8,793 nt of DNA, from positions 1-8,793 of the forward strand of contig UQOT01000085.1 in assembly GCA_900542675.1 (NCBI GenBank), read 5' to 3'. The first letter of the stretch is position 1. Every line of letters begins with the position of its first letter. The notes under the pieces are model-generated. The model saw only the letters and a program-made list of their open reading frames with translations. It was not told the DNA's origin and did not search any database. Below are positions 1-5,544 of the stretch, in pieces. Both the position numbers and the translations under genes were made by a program. Origin of the DNA: an uncultured Eubacteriales bacterium. GTDB taxonomy: Bacteria; Bacillota; Clostridia; Monoglobales; Monoglobaceae.

Positions 1-1444
1 GTTCAATTAGTTCGCGGCGATTGTCCCCCGCCGCAATTTTTTCTTCGATTTCGGATAACTGCTTTTCCCCGTCAGCGATAACTCGCTCCAAGCGGTCGCG
101 CTCTGTGGTAAAATCCTTAGACATTTCCACATAATCGCTTTCGGAAATTAAGCCCTTTACCTTATCCATGTAAAGCTCCCGAATACCCTTTGAATACTCT
201 GCAACCTTTTTTTGATAGGTTGTAATGTCAGAAAGCAGGCGGGCTTTCTGTCCTTGCAGGTTATCACAAAACTCAATGTTCTGTTCTAACTCGTCTTTGT
301 CAAGGTACTCGGCTGATAACCGGTTAAGCTCTGCAATAACAAGCTGTTCCAATTTATCAACAGAGATAAAGGAGCCGATACAAGCGTCTTTTGCTACATG
401 GCGGTTAGAGCATTGCAAATAGTGCCTGCCGCCACGCTGGGGAGAGGTTTTTGATGAGCGCATGGTATATCCGCAATTTGCACAACGGGCTTTTCTTGCA
501 AATAAACCGATTGTACCAACATCAAAAGGCTTTGCCCTTTGTGCGATTAACGCCTGTACTTTATCCCATAGCTCACGGTCAATAATAGCTTCATGCGTTC
601 CCTCGACGCGATACCACTCACTTTTAGGCCGTGGCTTATTTTGCTTTGTCTTATAGGAAACACTACCATATTTACCTTGTACCATATTGCCGATATAGAT
701 TTCATTTATCAGCATATCGGAGATAGCAAAGTATTTCCAAAGTGTGCTGTTTTTGGTTTTCGGCTGCTGATACCTTAGTCCTTGCAGACGCTTATACTCA
801 GTTGGATTTGGTATGCCTCTATCATTGAGCATACGGGCGATAGCGGTTTTTCCGTAACCTTGTGAAAACAGGGTAAATACTTCTCGGACAACGGCTGCGG
901 CTTCTTCGTCGATTATCAAGTGTCCTTTTTGGTCAGGGTCTTTCTTATAACCGTAAAGGGCAAATGCGCCGATATGAAAACCGTTTTCCCGTCTATTGGT
1001 TAAGACGCTGCGGATATTCTCGGACATATCCTCTAAATACCACTCGTTTACAAGTCCGTTGATTTGCCGGGATTTTTTGTTGCCCTTGTTTGCGGTATCT
1101 GCATTGTCAACAATACTGATGAAACGGATACCCCAAATAGGGAATAGACCATGTATATACTTTTCAACTAACTCTAATTCGCGGGTAAAACGTGATTGTG
1201 TTTTGCAGAGGATAATATCAAACTTGTGTTGCTCTGCGTCTTTCAATAATCGGTTAAACTCCGGGCGTCGCCTGTCAGAACCGGTATAGTCGTCGTCGCT
1301 GTAAATGTTGTAAAGTTCCCACCCCTGTTCCATAGCATATTGCAGCAGCATAGCCTTTTGGTTTTGTATGCTGTTGCTGTCGTCGGTTTCAAATTGCTTG
1401 TTTCTATCTTCTTCGGATAAGCGGCAATAAATAGCTACTTTCAT
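1..1444 (-). CDS. Large serine recombinase (TndX/TnpX-like), C-terminus cut by window edge
   Basis: This is a site-specific recombinase expected to excise and integrate the element through a serine-linked DNA intermediate. 481 codons are visible. The N-terminal resolvase domain (about 1-150) starts MKVAIYCRLSEEDRNK, with Ser10 as the probable nucleophile, and has the conserved KTQSRFTRE stretch near 81-89. A Recombinase domain follows (about 155-300), then a zinc-ribbon with Cys321, Cys324, Cys345 and Cys355, then a charged coiled-coil-like tail (about 385 onward). TndX of Tn5397 is roughly 530 residues, so most of the protein is present. I chose the ATG at 1444 because AGGAG lies 8 bases upstream; an in-frame ATG at 1450 is only 2 bases from that site. 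The assignment to the large serine recombinases is secure; the exact subfamily is not. Its promoter lies at 1487-1515. Confidence 0.95.
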   Translation of the reverse strand, partial: MKVAIYCRLSEEDRNKQFETDDSNSIQNQKAMLLQYAMEQGWELYNIYSDDDYTGSDRRRPEFNRLLKDAEQHKFDIILCKTQSRFTRELELVEKYIHGLFPIWGIRFISIVDNADTANKGNKKSRQINGLVNEWYLEDMSENIRSVLTNRRENGFHIGAFALYGYKKDPDQKGHLIIDEEAAAVVREVFTLFSQGYGKTAIARMLNDRGIPNPTEYKRLQGLRYQQPKTKNSTLWKYFAISDMLINEIYIGNMVQGKYGSVSYKTKQNKPRPKSEWYRVEGTHEAIIDRELWDKVQALIAQRAKPFDVGTIGLFARKARCANCGYTMRSSKTSPQRGGRHYLQCSNRHVAKDACIGSFISVDKLEQLVIAELNRLSAEYLDKDELEQNIEFCDNLQGQKARLLSDITTYQKKVAEYSKGIRELYMDKVKGLISESDYVEMSKDFTTERDRLERVIADGEKQLSEIEEKIAAGDNRRELIE

Positions 1445-1467
1445 GTTCATATCTCCTTAGAGATAGG

Positions 1468-1513
1468 AACAAGCACCCTCAATATGATTATACCATACCA
1501 GAGAGTGCTTGTC
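1468..1513. repeat. Inverted repeat over the recombinase promoter (candidate operator)
   Basis: Arms at 1468-1480 (AACAAGCACCCTC) and 1501-1513 (GAGAGTGCTTGTC) are complementary at 11 of 13 positions and are separated by 20 bases. One arm overlaps the -35 box and the other covers the expected transcription start, so a protein bound to both would bracket the -10 box. It could be an operator for autoregulation or a recombinase binding site. A weak RNA hairpin is also possible, but neither strand has a T-run, so it is not a standard terminator. Confidence 0.5.
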
Positions 1514-1515
1514 AT
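1487..1515 (-). promoter_or_regulatory. Recombinase promoter
   Basis: On the minus strand there is a -35 box ATGACA (1515-1510), a 17-base spacer and a perfect -10 box TATAAT (1492-1487). This is a good sigma-A promoter about 35-40 bases ahead of the recombinase start. The -35 box begins in the stop codon of the small gene upstream, so the recombinase can be expressed independently of that gene. Confidence 0.75.
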
Positions 1516-1664
1516 TATCGCCGTACTGCGGTTATTCCTTTATTTTTTTCTAACTTATTGATAAGCTCAATCCACTTTTTTGTGAACTGGCTCGTTGAAG
1601 TCGTGTTTTCGCCGCTTTTGAAAACACTCTTACAAATGGTTTTAGGATTTTCAGTATTTGCCAT
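1515..1664 (-). CDS. Small uncharacterised element protein, 49 aa
   Basis: A 49-residue ORF starts MANTENPKTICKSVFKSG and ends in a basic, helix-prone stretch (QFTKKWIELINKLEKNKG, then TAVRR). The start is supported by an AAAGGGGG ribosome binding site a few bases upstream. It lies just ahead of the serine recombinase in the same direction, and its stop codon touches the recombinase promoter. I do not recognise a named domain. Small proteins next to serine recombinases are common in Tn4451-type elements (for example TnpW), but the residues do not clearly match that family. The position suggests a recombination accessory or directionality role, which is only inference. That it is a real gene is likely, given the good start signal and gene-like composition. 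Confidence 0.65.
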   Translation of the reverse strand: MANTENPKTICKSVFKSGENTTSTSQFTKKWIELINKLEKNKGITAVRR

Positions 1665-1666
1665 AA

Positions 1667-1745
1667 TTAGCCCCCTTTCAAAGAATGGCTAATACACTAT
1701 ATGAATAGCGGCAAGTCCACTATTACAATATAAAAGGGGCTTTAA
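1667..1745 (-). promoter_or_regulatory. Possible stem hiding the ribosome binding site of the 49-aa gene
   Basis: Read on the minus strand, TTAAAGCCCCTTTTA (1745-1731) can pair with TGAAAGGGGGCTAA (1680-1667), allowing small bulges. The second arm contains the purine-rich ribosome binding site of the 49-aa gene. Between the arms sits another hairpin, AATAGTGG/CCGCTATT (1724-1704), with one G-U pair. Together they could keep the start site closed. This is a hand fold only. Confidence 0.35.
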
Positions 1746-1990
1746 TCAGACGGCTCCGGCAAGCTCCACGGGAATTTCACCCCCGCATGGTTCTCATGCA
1801 GCCCTACCCATTGCCTGCGACGCTTCTAACGCTCGGACTATGGCGGTAAGGGAGTATCATTATACCGATATATGGATTGTGGCGGCAGACGTGCCAATGT
1901 CTGCTATGGAACGCTGATATTTCTCGCTCGGTCTTATCCCTCCTTTCGTCGTCGCGTATCAGTCCAACGGCTCCCCACATATCGAATGTA
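1685..1990 (-). ncRNA. Candidate structured RNA or long leader, no convincing gene
   Basis: The 435 bases between the Orf8-like gene and the 49-aa gene have no credible ORF on either strand but many short stems. I see GCAGAC/GTCTGC (1885-1890 with 1899-1904), CTGATA/TATCAG (1914-1919 with 1957-1962, extended by GGA/TCC), CGGTA/TACCG (1844-1848 with 1863-1867) and GCATG/CATGC (1785-1789 with 1795-1799). A GGGTGAAATTCCC hairpin lies at 1769-1785, and an enclosing GGCAA/TTGCC stem pairs 1758-1762 with 1811-1815. The strand is taken from the flanking genes. It could be a leader for the recombinase module, an independent RNA, or a DNA-level site. I could not match it to a known RNA family. Confidence 0.35.
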
Positions 1991-2099
1991 TCTGATTTGC
2001 CCTATGCTGCGCCGCCGTTCTCTTGCGTCGCTTTCTTTGTCAAGGTGCTGCGATAGTCTGAATATGAGGAACGGAAAGGGGAAACGTCCACATACTATG

Positions 2100-2351
2100 T
2101 CAGTCTATCTTGTAGTCCAGAACAACCCGCATGAGCTTCGCTTGCAGACGGTCGCGCATATCCTCGTCTATGCCGTAATAAACATTGCCGCGTTCATCAC
2201 GCACTTTACGGGTAGACAGGTAGGCTATGTAGCTTGCGTAGTGCTGCACAACGATTTTCATTGCTTCGGGGTCGCCCTTTGTTGCGGCTAAAATAACCGG
2301 GTAAGGCAATAAGCCGCGTTCATCGGGATTGTTGCTAATCTGTTCGTTCAT
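2100..2351 (-). CDS. Tn916 Orf8-like helix-turn-helix protein (sigma region 2-like)
   Basis: An 83-residue protein that resembles Tn916 Orf8, a member of the small helix-turn-helix family found next to Orf7-type sigma-like proteins in conjugative transposons. The segment at about 16-47 (LPYPVILAATKGDPEAMKIV onward) and the end DEDMRDRLQAKLMRVVLDYK are arranged like region 2 of an ECF sigma factor (a GD-EA helix followed by a second, amphipathic helix). The start ATG overlaps the stop of the upstream gene as ATGA, and GGAGG lies 7 bases ahead, so the two are translated together. In Tn916, orf7 and orf8 are linked to control of excision and transfer. The family call is fairly sure; the sigma region 2 reading is inference. 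Confidence 0.85.
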   Translation of the reverse strand: MNEQISNNPDERGLLPYPVILAATKGDPEAMKIVVQHYASYIAYLSTRKVRDERGNVYYGIDEDMRDRLQAKLMRVVLDYKID

Positions 2352-2770
2352 CGGCTTTCCTCCAAAAATCTTTTTAACAGTTCAAAAGAGCTTGTCCGTC
2401 TAAACTGTACTGTGCTGCGCGGTATCTTCATCAGCTCCGCGATTTCTGCATCTTTCATATCAAAGAAGTAATACAACAGTACAGCTTGACGTTTTTCCTC
2501 CGGCAAAGAGTGAAGCGCGTCGGCAAGCTGTTTCGCTGTAATCTCTTTCCCGGCGACAAAGAAAGATTTTTCAGCTTCATCATTTACAAAATACTGGTCG
2601 CAGGTGTAAAGCTGATTTTCTTCCTGTGGCGACAGGTCTGAAAAAGCGACTTCATGTTTTCTCCGATACTTTCTTTCTCTGATAGCGTCGATAGCTTCAT
2701 TCCTCAATACCGCTTTGCAAAAGCCGTTGAACGTGCAGCGTTTCTGCCATTCAATGCGATTAGGTTCCAT
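2348..2770 (-). CDS. Tn916 Orf7-like sigma-70 region 4 protein
   Basis: A 140-residue protein of about the length I recall for Tn916 Orf7. The C-terminal part (about 81-138) is a sigma region 4: LADALHSLPEEKRQAVLLYY, then a helix-turn-helix around 106-134 (DAEIAELMKIPRSTVQFRRT). The N-terminal part has no full region 2. A longer frame back to a TTG at 2857 exists, but the ATG at 2770 has a strong GGGGGTG site 6 bases upstream and gives the family length. It probably acts as a transcription activator or partial sigma factor for element genes. It is first in a two-gene operon with the Orf8-like gene and lies downstream of the leader peptide and attenuator at 2883-3163, which should control it. 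Confidence 0.88.
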   Translation of the reverse strand: MEPNRIEWQKRCTFNGFCKAVLRNEAIDAIRERKYRRKHEVAFSDLSPQEENQLYTCDQYFVNDEAEKSFFVAGKEITAKQLADALHSLPEEKRQAVLLYYFFDMKDAEIAELMKIPRSTVQFRRTSSFELLKRFLEESR

Positions 2771-2882
2771 ATTCTCACCCCCTTTCGTACCCGGTGGGGG
2801 CGGGTTTATTTCTCCCCTTTCGCAAACCCTCGACGGACGAGTGAAAAATTTTGCCAACTGGGAAGCAGACTTTTTTAAAAAA

Positions 2883-2930
2883 ATTTTGAAAAAGAAAAAT
2901 GCGCCCGTCCGAAAAGTCCGGACAGGCGCA
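2883..2930 (-). terminator. Intrinsic terminator / attenuator ahead of the sigma-like operon
   Basis: Read on the minus strand, TGCGCC-T-GTCCGG (2930 downward) pairs with the second arm ending at 2900 to form a long GC-rich hairpin, followed at once by TTTTTCTTTTTC. It lies between the leader ORF stop (2950) and the sigma-like gene (2770), so transcripts reaching the operon from the right must pass it. That position makes it an attenuator rather than an ordinary gene end. Confidence 0.8.
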
Positions 2931-2949
2931 TAGGCATTAAAAAAAGTAT

Positions 2950-3060
2950 TCAGATGATTTGATAGTTCATACTGATAGGTAGAAAGATACCCGGCGGCGG
3001 TCGGGCTTTTTTTGATAAGCTGAAATGTGTAGGAATTTGTCGATATGCTCTATACATCAT
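2950..3060 (-). CDS. Putative 36-aa leader peptide with Pro-Pro-Pro-Gly
   Basis: A 36-codon ORF starts MMYRAYRQIPTHFSLSKKAR and continues PPPGIFLPISMNYQII before TGA. A full GGAGG (3073-3069) sits exactly 8 bases before the first ATG, which is the best-placed ribosome binding site in this stretch. The ORF stops 20 bases before the attenuator hairpin. Residues 21-24 are Pro-Pro-Pro-Gly, encoded CCG CCG CCG GGT, a type of run known to slow ribosomes. Together these suggest a leader peptide whose translation decides whether the attenuator forms, as with the tet(M) leader in Tn916 or erm leaders. I do not recognise the peptide. It could instead be a fossil of a longer gene. Confidence 0.6.
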   Translation of the reverse strand: MMYRAYRQIPTHFSLSKKARPPPGIFLPISMNYQII

Positions 3061-3163
3061 GGCGGCTACCTCCATTAGCCGCCGGATCTGTTACGATGTT
3101 AGGGGGTATTGTAGATTGCCGAAAGGCAAGAAGAAACGGCGGCTCTGAAAATCAAAGCCGCCG
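3061..3163 (-). promoter_or_regulatory. Two interchangeable GC-rich hairpins around the leader ribosome binding site
   Basis: On the minus strand, hairpin A uses CGGCGGCT (3163-3156) with AGCCGCCG (3144-3137). Hairpin B uses GGCGGCTA (3083-3076) with TAGCCGCC (3068-3061), and its 7-base loop is ATGGAGG, which is the leader ribosome binding site. Because the arms are nearly the same, arm A can also pair with B's partner and B with A's partner. The leader's own CCGCCGCCGG (codons 21-24) can pair with either CCGGCGGC arm. This is the arrangement of a switch. A TACAAT at 3113-3108 is a weak possible -10 box, without a good -35. Confidence 0.5.
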
Positions 3164-3181
3164 GAATAGAATAGGCGCGTG

Positions 3182-3232
3182 AAAAAACGTCTGCTCCACG
3201 ACGGCTTTTTTTCTTTTGCCGTCGTCCGGCAG
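3182..3232 (-). terminator. Terminator of the radical SAM operon
   Basis: On the minus strand, CTGC-CGG-ACGACGGC pairs with GCCGTCGT-GGA-GCAG across an A-rich loop and is followed by ACG and six T. It begins about 18 bases after the stop of the second radical SAM gene and closes the cargo cassette on its left side. Confidence 0.75.
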
Positions 3233-3249
3233 ATAATAGTATATTGAAT

Positions 3250-4131
3250 TTAACCTAATGATTTTAGGCTCATGCGGTACTCTTGCATTTCTTTTTCATT
3301 TGTATGCTCCAAAACATATTGAAGCTCATTTGTTAATTTTTCGCGGTCGTATGGTAAATATGCTGTTACAGGAGCAAAGTTTGAAACAGTATTTGCAAAC
3401 AAGTGTGTACGTATATTCAAATTGTTGGCAAATACTTGAAGCTCCTTAATACGCTCTTTTTCTTCAGCGGGAACAAATAATCCTTGTTGTGCCATTTCGT
3501 ACAGGTCCGTATCGTGGAAAAGAGTTAGGGAGTCTACCGAAATGAAATAAGGATTTAGTTGACTAAATAATTCTGCGCTATTGATTGCATTGCGGTAACC
3601 GGCACCTTTCCCGGCAAGTCCTGTCATATAGACAAAATAATATTCAATATTTGCTTCGTCTAATTTCCGGCATTGTTCCAATATATCAGATGATGTATAA
3701 CCCTTGTTTGCAAGTGCAAGCGTTTCATCATCGCCGCTTTCCACACCGATACTCAATCCGTTAATTCCCATAGCTTTTAATTTTCTTAATTGCCAAACCT
3801 CCTTATTTTTAATATCCCTTATACTTGCGAACATGGCCATAGTTTGACATTTGATTAAATAATCCCGTACTGTCAATGCTCGTAATTTAAGATTTTCATA
3901 ACTCATAGCAAAGGGATTAGCACCTGTCCAAAAAATTCTTCGGGCATATGGTTGATAAGTTTTTATTTCTGCTAAGTCCTCCTCAAATTCCTCAATAGGC
4001 GACATTCTAAAGCACTCATTTTTATATAAATTGCAAAACTTGCATTTGTTATAAGTACAACCGGAAGTTGCCTGAATAATTACTGAATTAGCTTCATAAG
4101 GTGGTCGCCAAGTTCGGCCTGTAAAGTGCAT
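3250..4131 (-). CDS. Radical SAM protein, second of a tandem pair
   Basis: A 293-residue radical SAM enzyme. Cys25, Cys30 and Cys33 form a CX4CX2C motif (GCTYNKCKFC) that should hold the [4Fe-4S] cluster which cleaves S-adenosylmethionine. The spacing differs from the classical CX3CX2C. Other landmarks are MHFTGRTWRPPYEANS at the N-terminus, FWTGANPF, and GVESGDDETLALANKGY, whose glycine-rich part resembles the SAM-binding loop. The last part (about 200-293) is helical, without an extra cluster motif. The ATG at 4131 is chosen over 4218 because GGAG lies 8 bases upstream and the start aligns with the paralog. It follows the first radical SAM gene after 16 bases, so the two form an operon. The reaction and substrate are unknown. 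Confidence 0.9.
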   Translation of the reverse strand: MHFTGRTWRPPYEANSVIIQATSGCTYNKCKFCNLYKNECFRMSPIEEFEEDLAEIKTYQPYARRIFWTGANPFAMSYENLKLRALTVRDYLIKCQTMAMFASIRDIKNKEVWQLRKLKAMGINGLSIGVESGDDETLALANKGYTSSDILEQCRKLDEANIEYYFVYMTGLAGKGAGYRNAINSAELFSQLNPYFISVDSLTLFHDTDLYEMAQQGLFVPAEEKERIKELQVFANNLNIRTHLFANTVSNFAPVTAYLPYDREKLTNELQYVLEHTNEKEMQEYRMSLKSLG

Positions 4132-4147
4132 ATAAATTTCTCCTTTC

Positions 4148-5047
4148 TCATAAATGCGGTAAATGTGTACGATATTTACGTAGTTCGTCCTCATTTGCAT
4201 TTTGAATAATTTCATCAATATCTTTTAACAATCGTTTTTTGTCCTGGGGTAATTCTCCATATAGTTGAAATGCGTTTGATGCCCCCAATGCAGCAAAAGT
4301 TGTACTAATCGTCAAGTTATCAATTAAACAACGGATTTCCTTATATTTTTCAATTTCGCTTTCTTCTTCCCAATTTCCAAGTTGAATTTCCTTATAAAGC
4401 TCCGAATCTGGATAGATAGTAAGCATATTTGCCCCTACCATTTTGGGGTGTATTTGGTTGCAAATATCTGCTGTTAATTTTGCTCCAATTTCGCCACGTC
4501 CTGCACCAGAAATACTTGTAAGATAAAAGAAATAATAGCTAATTCCCGCTTTATCCAAGCGGCTGCATTGCTCAACAATATCGGAAGATAAATAGCCCTT
4601 ATTCATAAATTTTAAGGCTTCATCATCTCCTGTTTCTATCCCGATTGTTAAACCGTCATAGCCAATATTCCGTAAAGCAATCAGTTCTTCATCCGTTTTG
4701 TGAGAAATATCCGTAATACGTGAAAAGCAGCCAATCGTAGCATTTGCCGGAAAATATTTGTGAACTAAATTTGCAATCGTTATTAGCCGTTCATATTTCA
4801 AAATAAACGGATTAGCACCTGTAAGAAATGTACGGGTTACCTTTCTTCTGTTCCAAAATTGAAATATCCCGGCGGCTTCTTTCAAATCAGCTTCTATATC
4901 TTCAAGTGGCGACATTCTAAACTTGAATGGTAAATCATTGTATAACGTACAGAATTTACACTTATGATGTGTGCAGCCTGCCGTAACCTCTATAAGCAAT
5001 GACGAGGCTTCGTAAGGGGGTCTCCAAATTGTTCCTGTATAGTGCAT
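4148..5047 (-). CDS. Radical SAM protein, first of a tandem pair
   Basis: A 299-residue radical SAM enzyme, clearly paralogous to its downstream neighbour along its whole length. It has the same MHYTGTIWRPPYEAS start, the CX4CX2C cluster motif (Cys25, Cys30, Cys33), FLTGANPF and GIETGDDEALKFMNKGY. The likely start is the ATG at 5047, with AAAGGAG a few bases upstream; an earlier ATG at 5077 lies inside the -10 box of its promoter, so it cannot be used. It heads a two-gene operon transcribed away from the HxlR-type regulator and is probably controlled by it. This CX4CX2C family is common in anaerobic Bacillota and mostly uncharacterised. No partner peptide or obvious substrate gene is nearby, so I do not name a function. 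Confidence 0.9.
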   Translation of the reverse strand: MHYTGTIWRPPYEASSLLIEVTAGCTHHKCKFCTLYNDLPFKFRMSPLEDIEADLKEAAGIFQFWNRRKVTRTFLTGANPFILKYERLITIANLVHKYFPANATIGCFSRITDISHKTDEELIALRNIGYDGLTIGIETGDDEALKFMNKGYLSSDIVEQCSRLDKAGISYYFFYLTSISGAGRGEIGAKLTADICNQIHPKMVGANMLTIYPDSELYKEIQLGNWEEESEIEKYKEIRCLIDNLTISTTFAALGASNAFQLYGELPQDKKRLLKDIDEIIQNANEDELRKYRTHLPHL

Positions 5048-5076
5048 ATTTTTTCTCCTTTCTCTTTCTACATACA

Positions 5077-5104
5077 ATTATATCCTTGTACATTGCTTTT
5101 TCAA
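5077..5104 (-). promoter_or_regulatory. Promoter of the radical SAM operon
   Basis: On the minus strand there is a -35 box TTGAAA (5104-5099), a 16-base spacer and a perfect -10 box TATAAT (5082-5077), about 30 bases upstream of the first radical SAM start codon. The AAGTAC-T-GTACTT palindrome (5103-5115) overlaps the -35 box. Confidence 0.75.
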
Positions 5105-5144
5105 GTACTGTACTTTTTTATAGTATATATATTCTTTAATGTAC
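5088..5144. promoter_or_regulatory. Candidate HxlR operator region with four GTAC sites
   Basis: Between the two divergent promoters GTAC occurs at 5088, 5105, 5110 and 5141. The middle two form the perfect palindrome AAGTAC-T-GTACTT (5103-5115), and the outer two lie in a repeated TGTACATTG. This arrangement fits a dimeric regulator binding both promoters. That the HxlR protein binds here is inference. Confidence 0.5.
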
Positions 5145-5145
5145 A

Positions 5146-5174
5146 TTGATTTTTGCAGAATTATGTGTTATACT
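5146..5174 (+). promoter_or_regulatory. Promoter of the HxlR-type regulator
   Basis: A -35 box TTGATT (5146-5151), a 17-base spacer and a -10 box TATACT (5169-5174) are followed after a very short leader by AAAGGAG and the ATG at 5199. Confidence 0.7.
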
Positions 5175-5198
5175 GTCAGTAAAAAGGAGCGGGTAAAC

Positions 5199-5534
5199 AT
5201 GAAAAAAAGTACGTTAGCTATTCAGCGGTGTAATACAGTTTCTACTTTACAAAAGATTTTGGGCGGGAAATGGAAAATAGAAATTCTTTACTACATATCT
5301 TTTCAAGATGTAAAACGGTTTGGGGAATTGCGTAGACATATCGGCGATATAACAGAATCCAGTTTAACAAAACAACTCCGGGAGCTTGAGAGTGACGGAT
5401 TTATTTCTCGTTATGATTACCATGAAATACCCCCTCGTGTAGAATATTCATTGACCGATTTGGGGCAAAGTTTTATTCCTGTACTACAACACATGAAACA
5501 ATGGGGAGAAGATAATTTAAACATAACATTATAA
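5199..5534 (+). CDS. HxlR-family transcriptional regulator
   Basis: A 111-residue winged helix-turn-helix regulator of the HxlR type. Family marks are GGKWKIEILYYI near 22-33, FGELRRHIGDITESSLTKQL as the DNA-binding helix-turn-helix, and PPRVEYSLTDLGQSFIPVL in the wing and following helix. Cys11, just before the first conserved helix, is where some HxlR members (for example YodB) carry their redox- or electrophile-sensing cysteine. The start at 5199 has AAAGGAG 9 bases upstream; the frame extends to 5139 without a start signal and across the promoter. It is divergent from the radical SAM pair, so it most likely controls them and itself. Family call sure; the signal is unknown. Confidence 0.93.
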   Translation: MKKSTLAIQRCNTVSTLQKILGGKWKIEILYYISFQDVKRFGELRRHIGDITESSLTKQLRELESDGFISRYDYHEIPPRVEYSLTDLGQSFIPVLQHMKQWGEDNLNITL

Positions 5535-5544
5535 TAAAACACTT

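Noticed and set aside
225..1289. Plus-strand ORFs opposite the recombinase
   Set aside because: They are antisense shadows of the continuous recombinase reading frame.
1769..1785. GGGTGAAATTCCC resembling the opening of an FMN riboswitch
   Set aside because: The other conserved parts of the FMN element are absent and no riboflavin gene is near, so the match is likely chance.
1804..1980. 58-codon minus-strand ORF starting MWGAVGLIRDD in the structured stretch
   Set aside because: There is no Shine-Dalgarno sequence before its ATG, and its residues look random in the second half. The stem-forming bases explain the sequence better.
1685..1990. Degenerate group II intron
   Set aside because: I could not find a convincing domain V hairpin with its conserved triad, nor the typical 5' end, and there is no reverse transcriptase remnant.
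1872..2291. 139-codon plus-strand ORF
   Set aside because: It overlaps most of the Orf8-like gene in antisense, has no ribosome binding site, and its translation is low-complexity Arg/Ser/Leu/Cys-rich as expected for a shadow frame.
2771..2857. Longer version of the sigma-like protein starting at a TTG
   Set aside because: The extra 29 residues lack a start signal and are proline/glycine-rich leader translation. The ATG at 2770 has a strong ribosome binding site and gives the family length.
2990..3011. Plus-strand terminator CCCG...CGGG followed by T-run
   Set aside because: No plus-strand gene ends there, the stem is only 4 base pairs, and the T-run is explained by lysine codons of the leader ORF on the other strand.
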